A DNA stretch of 34,391 nucleotides from Betaproteobacteria bacterium RIFCSPLOWO2_02_FULL_67_26 (GTDB lineage Bacteria > Pseudomonadota > Gammaproteobacteria > Burkholderiales > SG8-41): contig MERD01000024.1 of assembly GCA_001771935.1 (NCBI GenBank), positions 38,402 to 72,792 on the forward strand, given 5' to 3'. The position numbers and the translations under genes are program-made. Below, piece by piece: positions 24,723-30,580 of the stretch. Under the pieces are notes generated by a model, which was given only the letters and a program-made list of their open reading frames with translations, had not been told where the DNA came from and made no database searches. Position 1 is the first letter of the stretch. Each line of letters opens with the position of its first letter.

Positions 24723-24908
24723 ATGTCCACCGTAAAGGAAGAACTCACCCGCCTTATTCAGGGCCAGCCTGACGACAGCTCGCGGGAAGAAATCGTCCGC
24801 GAGCTTGCCTTTCACGTCATGGTCGAGCGCGGGCTGGCCGATTCGGATGCGAAGCGGGTAATCTCGAATGAGGACATGGCGCGGCGCATCCGCTCATGGC
24901 AGAGATAA
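24723..24908 (+). CDS. Antitoxin of a ParE-type toxin-antitoxin pair (cassette 1)
   Basis: The 61-residue product reads MSTVKEELTRLIQGQPDDSS, then a helical middle and the tail NEDMARRIRSWQR. This fits the small acidic-N-terminus antitoxins that accompany ParE/RelE toxins, with a conserved (V/I)ERGLADSDA-like segment and a terminal Trp. GGAGG lies before the ATG. The toxin start codon overlaps its last codons by 13 bp. Such pairs are frequent in integron cassettes, where they stabilise the array. It appears intact although its toxin is not. Confidence 0.75.
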   Translation: MSTVKEELTRLIQGQPDDSSREEIVRELAFHVMVERGLADSDAKRVISNEDMARRIRSWQR

Positions 24909-25069
24909 GGTGGACGGCGGAAGCTCAACGCTGGCTCGCCTCTTCCCGTCACGTTCGCATCCTGCTTTACGGGCATTACCGGATTGCCTACCTGGTGAAG
25001 GACGATGGAAATGTGGATATCCTCGGCGTCTTTCATGGCGCGCTCGATATCACTCGATATCAGCTTTGA
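24896..25069 (+). pseudogene. ParE/RelE-like toxin with a large internal in-frame deletion (cassette 1)
   Basis: The frame is open for 57 codons. The start, MAEIRWTAEAQRWLA, is the first strand and helix of ParE toxins. The end, RHVRILLYGHYRIAYLVKDD through ILGVFHGALDITRYQL, is the complete C-terminal half including the GxYRI and HGA motifs. Full ParE proteins have about 95-100 residues; the missing 40 or so are the helical hairpin that holds the antitoxin. The join lies near 24941-24949. The product cannot fold as a normal ParE and is probably non-toxic. This could also be an assembly artefact or, less likely, a functional miniature protein. Confidence 0.7.
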
Positions 25070-25071
25070 AC

Positions 25072-25149
25072 GGCACATAACCACCCGATCCACAAGCCGA
25101 CGCCCGCAAGCGGGCGCTTGCTCGCGCGGGTGATCGGGACACGTTAGAG
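25072..25149 (+). other. attC site 1
   Basis: R'' GGCACATAAC (25072-25081) is the exact inverse of the cassette 1 core. L'' CCCGATC (25084-25090) pairs with L' GATCGGG (25132-25138). The inner arm CAAGC (25093-25097)/GCTTG (25116-25120) surrounds GCCCGC-AA-GCGGGC (25102-25115). R' is GTTAGAG (25143-25149). The layout R''-L''-stem-L'-R' is that of an integron recombination site. The 61-bp body 25082-25142 recurs with one change at 26193-26253. Confidence 0.8.
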
Positions 25150-25157
25150 CGCTACCA

Positions 25158-25634
25158 ATGACAGCTCCCGACAATCGCAGCGCTCCCTGGCCGGGTTGGA
25201 TAGACCTGCTCATTTTCTGGGGCAGCATCATCGTCGCTCTAGTCGGTGGAATCGTTGCGCTTGATGCTCTCTCCGACGTCCTCGAATTTGCAACAGTTCC
25301 CGAGAAACAATCGATCTTCCAATATGGCGGAACTGCGGTGTTGGTCTGGCTCCTTTTTGTCGGCACTCTCTCGTTCCTTGTTGGAGGATTCGCTGTTCGT
25401 CGAATGAGGCGCGCTCGCGCTCGTTGGCTATCGGGCGTCGCAGGTGCACTCTATGCATTTGTATTTGTCGCTCTGTCGCTCTTTGTTCCAATGTCGCGGG
25501 GGTCGTTGGGCGGCCAAGTATTTGTTGCCTTCTTTTTCCTGTTTCCTGCAGTTGGGCTTCTTTTGGGATCATTGAGGCTCAAGCGCTCTATCTCGCCCTT
25601 GCAGACTTCCCGTCCGCAAGCGGGCGGCAGCTGA
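25158..25634 (+). CDS. Unknown four-helix membrane protein (cassette 2)
   Basis: The 158-residue product starts MTAPDNRSAPWPGWIDLLIF and has about four hydrophobic segments (about 18-38, 58-80, 90-112 and 120-142) separated by an Arg-rich loop RRMRRARARW. I recognise no family. The last 17 or so residues (from LKRSISPLQ to AGGS) are encoded by the attC site itself, so the tail is dictated by the recombination site. It has no partner gene and only 14 bp from the core to its ATG, so it probably depends on upstream transcription. Codon use and GC differ from the flanking genes. Orphan membrane proteins are common cargo of integron cassettes. Confidence 0.7.
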   Translation: MTAPDNRSAPWPGWIDLLIFWGSIIVALVGGIVALDALSDVLEFATVPEKQSIFQYGGTAVLVWLLFVGTLSFLVGGFAVRRMRRARARWLSGVAGALYAFVFVALSLFVPMSRGSLGGQVFVAFFFLFPAVGLLLGSLRLKRSISPLQTSRPQAGGS

Positions 25635-25648
25635 AGGCAACGTTATAC
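25583..25648 (+). other. attC site 2
   Basis: R'' GCGCTCTATC (25583-25592) matches the inverse of the cassette 2 start (GTTAGAGCGC, 25143-25152) at 9 of 10 bases; the T at 25591 breaks the conserved AAC. L'' GCCCTTGCAG pairs imperfectly with L' CTGAAGGC. The inner stem CCGTCCGC-AA-GCGGGCGG has one G-T pair. R' is GTTATAC (25642-25648). It is shorter than sites 1 and 3 and differs from them in sequence except for the CCGC-AA-GCGG tip. Confidence 0.7.
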
Positions 25649-25679
25649 CGCGAAGTAACAGGTGTAGAATATTTCGACA

Positions 25680-25868
25680 ATGGGAGACGCGGCGCGACAT
25701 CTCTTGCAGTCCTTTGAGGCATTATCCGAGGCCGAACGACGCGAGGTCCTGGAGGAATTGCTTCGTCGCGCCGCCGAGTTGCCGTATTCCTTCCCGTCGG
25801 ACGAAGAACTCGTCCGCGCCGCCGATCAAGTGTTTCTAGACCTTGATCGTCGTGAGGCCAAGGGGTGA
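25680..25868 (+). CDS. MazE-like antitoxin (cassette 3)
   Basis: The 62-residue product, MGDAARHLLQSFEALSEAER followed by a helical acidic segment, resembles small antitoxins paired with PemK/MazF toxins. It overlaps the toxin start (GTGA), so the two are coupled. A -10-like TAGAAT at 25665-25670 lies 10 bp before the ATG, so the cassette may carry its own promoter with almost no leader. Assignment rests mainly on the adjacent toxin. Confidence 0.65.
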   Translation: MGDAARHLLQSFEALSEAERREVLEELLRRAAELPYSFPSDEELVRAADQVFLDLDRREAKG

Positions 25869-26191
25869 GGGCGCCGCTCCGCGGCGAAGTTTATATGGTT
25901 GATCTCGGACTGGCCGCGAAGGTCCGTCCGTGCGTAATTCTCAGCGCCCCTCTCGAGGAATCGGACCGCTCCCTCGTTACGGTCATTCCTCACACGACCG
26001 CGCTTCGACAGTCCCGATTCGAGATCGTTGTTTCTGCCGGATTTCTACGCCCCGGCGCGTTCGATGCGCAAGGCATCGTTACCGTTCCCACCGTTCGATT
26101 GATGAACCACCTCGGGACGCTCACCGCCGAGCAGCTTGGCTCGGTCGAGCGCGGCGTGTGTAAATGGCTCGGTATCAAGATCGCGGTATGA
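25865..26191 (+). CDS. PemK/MazF-like endoribonuclease toxin (cassette 3)
   Basis: The 108-residue product begins MRAPLRGEVYMVDLGLAAKV and continues RPCVILSAPLEESDRSLVTVIPHT, the N-terminal strand-loop and substrate-loop pattern of MazF/PemK toxins (RGE-V-x-VDL, K-x-RP-x-VILS). TVPTVRLMNHLG corresponds to the second conserved strand. These toxins cut mRNA at short motifs. Length is normal and no key element is visibly lost. Start is a GTG that overlaps the antitoxin stop. Its TGA lies inside the R'' arm of attC 3, so the gene fills the cassette completely. Confidence 0.82.
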   Translation: MRAPLRGEVYMVDLGLAAKVRPCVILSAPLEESDRSLVTVIPHTTALRQSRFEIVVSAGFLRPGAFDAQGIVTVPTVRLMNHLGTLTAEQLGSVERGVCKWLGIKIAV

Positions 26192-26260
26192 CCACCCGAT
26201 CCACCAGCCGACGCCCGCAAGCGGGCGCTTGCTCGCGCGGGTGATCGGGACACATTAAAC
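26183..26260 (+). other. attC site 3, with decayed core
   Basis: R'' GCGGTATGAC (26183-26192) matches the inverse of the cassette 3 start (GTTATACCGC) at 9 of 10 bases. The 61-bp body 26193-26253 is identical to attC 1 except for C at 26205. R' reads ATTAAAC (26254-26260) instead of GTTAAAC, so the crossover base is lost. TTA at 26255-26257 is the hemW stop codon. Confidence 0.75.
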
Positions 26261-27493
26261 CGCGGCTTTCTCCCGCAGGAATAGCTGCAGCAAGTCGTTG
26301 AGAAACCGCCGCCCGAGCGGCGTCGGCGCGATGCGCCGGTGGTCGCGCTCGATGAGCCCCCGGCGCTCCGCCTCCTCCAGCTCGCGCAGCACCGCGGTAA
26401 GCGGCAGGCCCGCACGCTCCTCGAACAGGCGCGACGGGAAGCCGGCGTTCAGCCGCAACGCGTTCATCATGAACTCGAAGCCGACATCCGCGGCGCCGAC
26501 CTCGCGCTCGTCCTGGACCGGCGCGCCGCGTTCCGCGGCCGCCATGTAGCGTTCCGGGTGCTTCACCCGCGCCTCGCGCACGATGCGGCCGGGAAACGAC
26601 AGCTTGCCGTGCGCGCCCGCGCCGATGCCGAGATAGTCGCCGAACTGCCAGTAGTTCAGGTTATGCGCGCAGCGGGCGCTGCGTGCAGGGATGAGGGATG
26701 AGGGATGAGGGATGAGGGGTCCGGAAACCTTTGCGAAGGCTGATGTTTCGTAATGCTCGTAGCCGGCCGCGGCGAGACGGGACTCGATTGCGTCCTGCAT
26801 TGCCGAGGTGGCGTCATCGCCGGGCAATTCGGGCGGGAAGCGGTGGAAGTACGTGTTCGGCTCGATCGTGAGGTGGTAGCAGGAGAGGTGCGGCGGGGAA
26901 TAGCCGAGCGCCGCGTCGATATCGGCAATCGCCTCATCCGGCGACTGGCCCGGAAGGCCGTACATGAGATCGAGGTTCACGTCATCGAAATTGCGCCGCG
27001 CAATTTCGATGGCGCGCCGCGCCTCGATGTCGTCGTGTATGCGTCCCAGGGCCTTGAGGTGGCGGGGATCGAAGCTCTGCACGCCGATCGAGAGCCGGTT
27101 GATGCCCGCCGCCCGGAAGTCGCGGAACTTGCCGGCCTCGACCGTGCCCGGGTTGGCCTCCAGCGTGACCTCCGCGTCGGGCTCGACGGTCAACCGCGTC
27201 CTCACGGCGACGAGTACCGCGTCCATGGCCTGCGCGGAGAACAGGCTCGGCGTGCCGCCGCCGAAAAACACGCTGTGGATCCGCCGGCCCCACACCTTCG
27301 GCAGCGCCTGCTCGAGATCCGCGATGAGTGCCGCGACGTAGCGGTCTTCCGGGATCGTCGCCCGTGCTTCGTGGGAATTGAAATCGCAGTACGGGCATTT
27401 TCGCGCGCACCAGGGGATGTGGAAGTACAAAGAGAGCGGCGGAAGCGCCTTGAACTGCAGGGATGAGGGATGAGGGATGAGGGATGGGGTCAC
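26255..27493 (-). CDS. hemW: Radical SAM heme chaperone HemW (with repeat-encoded insertions)
   Basis: The 412-residue product has the radical-SAM cluster C-x3-C-x2-C in CARKCPYC, then VFFGGGTPSLF, EANPGT, INRLSIGVQSFD and the HNLNYWQFGDYLGIGAGAHG block, all typical of HemW, a heme-binding chaperone related to HemN. GTG 27493 overlaps the rdgB stop (GTGA). No ATG occurs before the cluster, and a TTG just before YFHIPW is the only short alternative. Two stretches, TPSLIPHPSSL at the N-terminus and GPLIPHPSSLIP before RCAHNLNYW, are coded by (GGGATGA)n repeats and are not normal HemW sequence. The gene is therefore longer than the roughly 380 residues usual for the family. Confidence 0.92.
   Translation of the reverse strand: MTPSLIPHPSSLQFKALPPLSLYFHIPWCARKCPYCDFNSHEARATIPEDRYVAALIADLEQALPKVWGRRIHSVFFGGGTPSLFSAQAMDAVLVAVRTRLTVEPDAEVTLEANPGTVEAGKFRDFRAAGINRLSIGVQSFDPRHLKALGRIHDDIEARRAIEIARRNFDDVNLDLMYGLPGQSPDEAIADIDAALGYSPPHLSCYHLTIEPNTYFHRFPPELPGDDATSAMQDAIESRLAAAGYEHYETSAFAKVSGPLIPHPSSLIPARSARCAHNLNYWQFGDYLGIGAGAHGKLSFPGRIVREARVKHPERYMAAAERGAPVQDEREVGAADVGFEFMMNALRLNAGFPSRLFEERAGLPLTAVLRELEEAERRGLIERDHRRIAPTPLGRRFLNDLLQLFLREKAAV
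26688..26719. repeat. Heptamer repeat (GGGATGA)4 inside hemW
   Basis: Four perfect GGGATGA units cover 26688-26715, followed by GGGG. Read leftward in hemW they encode PLIPHPSSLIP. The host gene stays open because TCATCCC repeats contain no stop in any frame. Confidence 0.9.
27460..27487. repeat. Heptamer repeat (GGGATGA)3 plus a variant unit at the hemW 5' end
   Basis: Perfect units lie at 27460-27466, 27467-27473 and 27474-27480, with the variant GGGATGG at 27481-27487. Read leftward they encode PSLIPHPSS directly after the GTG start. A single partial copy of the same family (TCATCCC) occurs at 19307-19313 next to the tRNA gene. Confidence 0.9.
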
Positions 27494-28107
27494 GAGGCGC
27501 GGTATTCCGCATGCCGCAGCATCTCCACCAGCCGCTGCATGGCCTGTCCGCGATGGCTGATGGCGTTTTTCTCGTCCGGCATCAATTCCGCCGCGGTGCG
27601 GCCCAGCTCCGGCAGCAGGAAATGCGGGTCGTATCCGAAACCGCTGGCGCCGCGCGGCGCGGCGACGACCTCCCCGTGCCAGCGGCCCTCGGCGATCAGC
27701 GGCTCCGGGTCCCCGGCGTCGCGCACCAGCACGATCACGCAAGTGTAGTGCGCCCGGCGATCGGGTTTGTCCCTCAATTCGGTGATCAGCTTCTCGTTGT
27801 TGCGCCGGTCCTGGTCTTCACGGCCGCCGGCGGGCGCCCCGGCGTAGCGCGCGGACTGCACGCCCGGCGCGCCGCCCAGCGCGCTCACGCAGATGCCGGA
27901 GTCGTCGGCGAATGCCGGCAAGCCCGAGCGGTGGCTCGCGTGCCGCGCCTTGGCGAGGGCGTTCTCGACGAAGGTTCCGTGCGGCTCGTCGCCGTCCGCG
28001 ATGCCGAGCTCGGATTGCGGGACGACCTCGATGCCGAGCGGAGCGAGCATCTGCCGGAACTCGCGGAGCTTGCCGGGGTTGCTGCTCGCCAGGACCAGTC
28101 TACGCAT
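27490..28107 (-). CDS. rdgB: dITP/XTP pyrophosphatase
   Basis: The 205-residue Ham1/RdgB-family enzyme hydrolyses non-canonical purine nucleoside triphosphates. Motifs: SSNPGKLREF at the N-terminus, FADDSGICVSALGGAPGVQSARYAG in the active site, GFGYDPHFLLPE and the C-terminal SHRGQAMQ. It lies between rph (3 bp upstream) and hemW (4-bp overlap), the standard order. Confidence 0.96.
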   Translation of the reverse strand: MRRLVLASSNPGKLREFRQMLAPLGIEVVPQSELGIADGDEPHGTFVENALAKARHASHRSGLPAFADDSGICVSALGGAPGVQSARYAGAPAGGREDQDRRNNEKLITELRDKPDRRAHYTCVIVLVRDAGDPEPLIAEGRWHGEVVAAPRGASGFGYDPHFLLPELGRTAAELMPDEKNAISHRGQAMQRLVEMLRHAEYRAS

Positions 28108-28110
28108 GGA

Positions 28111-28827
28111 TCAGCGGCCAAGCGCGGCCTTTTGCGCGGCGACGAGCTCGCGGATGCCCTTCTCCGCGAGCTCCAGCATCGCGTCCATCTCCCTGCGCGA
28201 GAACGGCGCGCCCTCCGCCGTTCCCTGCACCTCCACCAGCCCGCCGCTCCCGGTCATCACCACGTTCATGTCGGTATCGCACGCGGAATCCTCGGCGTAG
28301 TCGAGGTCCAGCGCCGCCACGCCCTGGTAAATCCCGACCGAGACGGCCGCAACGTGATCGAGAATCGGCGAAGCCGGGATCAACTGCCGCCCGAGCATAC
28401 CCTCCACCGCGTCGCGCAATGCGACGAATGCGCCGGTGATGGCCGCGGTGCGCGTGCCGCCGTCGGCCTGGATCACGTCGCAGTCGAGATGAATCGTGCG
28501 CTCGCCGATCTTGCGGAGGTCCGTCACGGATCGCAGCGCGCGCCCGATGAGCCGCTGGATCTCCTGCGTGCGGCCCGACTGCCGGCCGCGCGCGGCTTCG
28601 CGGTCGCCGCGCGTGTTGGTTGCCCGCGGCAGCATGCCGTACTCGGCGGTGACCCAGCCCTGCGCCTGGCCCTTCAGGTGCGGCGGCTGCCTGTCGATGA
28701 CGCTCGCCGTGCAGATCACCCTCGTGTCTCCGAACTCGATCAGCACGGAGCCTTCCGCGTGCCGCGTGTAGCCGCGCGTGATGCGCACCGCGCGCATCTG
28801 ATCCGGTTTTCTCCCGCTGGGCCGCAT
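28111..28827 (-). CDS. rph: Ribonuclease PH
   Basis: The 238-residue phosphorolytic 3' exoribonuclease trims tRNA ends. It begins [20 protein letters not shown], matching family starts. It has [25 protein letters not shown] (with the phosphate-binding residues), [19 protein letters not shown] and the C-terminal [13 protein letters not shown]. It is divergent from yicC across 58 bp. Candidate -10 sequences for yicC in that gap are weak (TGC-TATCGT at 28841-28849). Confidence 0.97.
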   Translation of the reverse strand: MRPSGRKPDQMRAVRITRGYTRHAEGSVLIEFGDTRVICTASVIDRQPPHLKGQAQGWVTAEYGMLPRATNTRGDREAARGRQSGRTQEIQRLIGRALRSVTDLRKIGERTIHLDCDVIQADGGTRTAAITGAFVALRDAVEGMLGRQLIPASPILDHVAAVSVGIYQGVAALDLDYAEDSACDTDMNVVMTGSGGLVEVQGTAEGAPFSRREMDAMLELAEKGIRELVAAQKAALGR

Positions 28828-28885
28828 AACTCGCTGAATGTGCTATCGTTCCTGATCGATTACAGCGTGCATGGTATAGCAAAAA

Positions 28886-29752
28886 ATGATACACAGCATG
28901 ACCGGCTACGCCACCGCGGCGAGGGAGTTCCCGTTCGGCATGCTGAGCGTCGAGCTGCGCTCGGTCAACCACCGCTACCTCGACATCCAGTTCCGGCTGC
29001 CCGACGATCTGCGCGCCGTCGAGCCGGCGCTGCGCGAGCTGGTGAGCGAGCACGTCCGGCGCGGCAAGGTCGAATGCCGCGTGAGCTTTTCGGCCGCGCC
29101 CGGCACGCACCGGATGCTCACCCTGAACGAGGACCTGATGCTGCGGCTGGAGGAGCTGGAGCTGAAAATCCGCACCATGCTTGCGGGCGCGGGCCAGCTG
29201 ACCGTGGCCGACGTGCTGCGCTGGCCGGGAATGCTGGCGACCGATCCCCTTCCGCTCGAGGAACTCCAGGCGGCCTGCCGGGAACTGCTTGCGGCCGTCC
29301 TGCGGGAATTCAACGCCACGCGCGGGCGCGAAGGCGACAAGCTCAAGGCGCTTCTGCTCGACCGCGCCGCGGGCATGGAGCAGCGCATCGCCGAGACGGC
29401 GCCGCGCATCCCGCAGGTCGTCGACGCGTACCGCGAGCGGCTCGCCGCGCGGCTGAGAGAGGCGCTCGGCGGCGGCGAGGACGAGCGCATCCGGCAGGAA
29501 GTCGCCGTGTTCGCCGCCAAGATCGACGTCGACGAGGAAATCTCGCGGCTCACGGCCCACGTGTCGGAACTGAAGCAGGCGCTCGCGAATGGCGGGGCCG
29601 TCGGCAAGAAGCTCGATTTCCTGATGCAGGAATTGAACCGGGAGGCGAACACGCTCGCTTCCAAGTCCGTGGACCTCGCCGTGACCCGCGCGGCGCTCGA
29701 GCTGAAGCTGCTCATCGAGCAGATGCGCGAGCAGATACAGAACATCGAATGA
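28886..29752 (+). CDS. yicC: YicC/YloC-family endoribonuclease
   Basis: The 288-residue product starts MIHSMTGYA, the invariant family start, and ends with the conserved QELNREANTLASKSVDLAV and [16 protein letters not shown]. Family members were recently shown to be endoribonucleases; the exact target here is unknown. The stop overlaps the gmk ATG (ATGA), so the pair is coupled. Confidence 0.93.
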   Translation: MIHSMTGYATAAREFPFGMLSVELRSVNHRYLDIQFRLPDDLRAVEPALRELVSEHVRRGKVECRVSFSAAPGTHRMLTLNEDLMLRLEELELKIRTMLAGAGQLTVADVLRWPGMLATDPLPLEELQAACRELLAAVLREFNATRGREGDKLKALLLDRAAGMEQRIAETAPRIPQVVDAYRERLAARLREALGGGEDERIRQEVAVFAAKIDVDEEISRLTAHVSELKQALANGGAVGKKLDFLMQELNREANTLASKSVDLAVTRAALELKLLIEQMREQIQNIE

Positions 29753-30357
29753 GCGGCGCGCTCTTCATCGTCAGCTCCCCCTCCGGCGGCGGCAAGACCA
29801 GCCTGGTGAAGGCGTTGCTCGAGTCCGAGCCGGAGGTCAGGCTGTCGGTGTCGTACACCACGCGCCCCGCCCGTCCCGGCGAGGTCGACGGCCGCGACTA
29901 CCACTTCGTCACGCCGCCGGTCTTCGAGCGCATGCTGGAGGCCGGCGAATTCCTGGAGAGCGCGGTGATCTACGGGAACCACTACGCCACCTCCCAGAAG
30001 TGGATCGAGCGCCAGCGCGCGGAGGGGCTGGATGTGCTGCTCGAGATCGACTGGCAGGGCGCGCAACAGGTGCGCAAGCTCATGAAGGGAGTCGTGAGCG
30101 TTTTCATCATGCCGCCCTCGCCCGGAGTGCTCGAAGCGCGGCTCAGGGGACGCGGGCAGGACAGCGCGGAGGTCATCGCGCGGCGGCTGACCGCGGCACG
30201 CGAGGAAATGAGCCACGCGAGTGAATACGATTATGTTATTATTAATGAAGACTTTAGCCGCGCGGCGCTGGACCTGCGGAGCATCGTCCGGGCGGAGCGG
30301 CTCAAGCTTGCCCGCCAGCTTGCCCGCCACGGCGATTTGATCAACCGCTTGAAATGA
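29749..30357 (+). CDS. gmk: Guanylate kinase
   Basis: The 202-residue enzyme phosphorylates GMP to GDP. The P-loop is SPSGGGKT (10-17), [20 protein letters not shown] binds GMP, and [13 protein letters not shown] is the Walker-B-like segment. ATG 29749 gives the normal N-terminus; the reading frame is open far upstream but only by chance on GC-rich DNA. It is followed by rpoZ and spoT, linking GTP supply with (p)ppGpp synthesis, a standard arrangement. Confidence 0.97.
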   Translation: MSGALFIVSSPSGGGKTSLVKALLESEPEVRLSVSYTTRPARPGEVDGRDYHFVTPPVFERMLEAGEFLESAVIYGNHYATSQKWIERQRAEGLDVLLEIDWQGAQQVRKLMKGVVSVFIMPPSPGVLEARLRGRGQDSAEVIARRLTAAREEMSHASEYDYVIINEDFSRAALDLRSIVRAERLKLARQLARHGDLINRLK

Positions 30358-30370
30358 CCGAGGTTACCCG

Positions 30371-30577
30371 ATGGCACGCATTACCGTAGACGACTGCCTG
30401 AAACACATTCCGAACCGCTTCGAGATGTCGCTCGCGGCGACCTACCGCGCGCGCCAGATCGCCAACGGGGCGCAGCCGATGCTGGAGGCGAGCCGCGACA
30501 AGCCCACCGTGATCGCGCTGCGCGAGCTGGCCGCCGGCAAGTACGGCTCCGAGATCCTCAACAAGGGACAGACGTGA
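30371..30577 (+). CDS. rpoZ: RNA polymerase omega subunit
   Basis: The 68-residue product [20 protein letters not shown] is a canonical omega start, with the conserved [14 protein letters not shown] and [14 protein letters not shown]. It assists assembly of RNA polymerase and forms part of a (p)ppGpp-binding site in proteobacteria. The gene lies 13 bp after gmk and 3 bp before spoT. Confidence 0.96.
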   Translation: MARITVDDCLKHIPNRFEMSLAATYRARQIANGAQPMLEASRDKPTVIALRELAAGKYGSEILNKGQT

Positions 30578-30580
30578 TAG

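Larger units (their letters stand above)
24659..26254 (+). mobile_element. Integrase-less integron cassette array (CALIN-type), three cassettes
   Basis: Cassettes span 24659-25143 (485 bp), 25144-25642 (499 bp) and 25643-26254 (612 bp). Each has gene(s) on the + strand followed by an attC-like site, in uniform orientation. For each, the first ten bases counted from the core G match in reverse complement the R'' arm of that cassette's own attC (10/10, 9/10, 9/10). This relation is expected only if each unit was once a circle closed at G-TT. The DNA is visibly less GC-rich than its neighbours. No integron integrase gene exists in the window, which fits a cluster of attC sites lacking an integrase. 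It sits between trmB and the stop codon of hemW. Confidence 0.85.

Noticed and set aside
24659-26254. Insertion sequence or prophage remnant as the source of the foreign genes
   Set aside because: No transposase, integrase, terminal inverted repeats of IS type or phage genes in this interval; boundaries match integron cores.
25072-26260. CRISPR array or REP elements as explanation for the repeated palindromic blocks
   Set aside because: Only two near-identical copies more than 1 kb apart, each at the 3' end of a gene and each with an arm matching its own upstream gene boundary; this fits attC sites, not CRISPR or REP.
27484-29748. Long rightward open frame upstream of and in frame with gmk
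   Set aside because: It covers rdgB, rph and yicC in wrong frames; only the last 202 codons (gmk) show protein family motifs.
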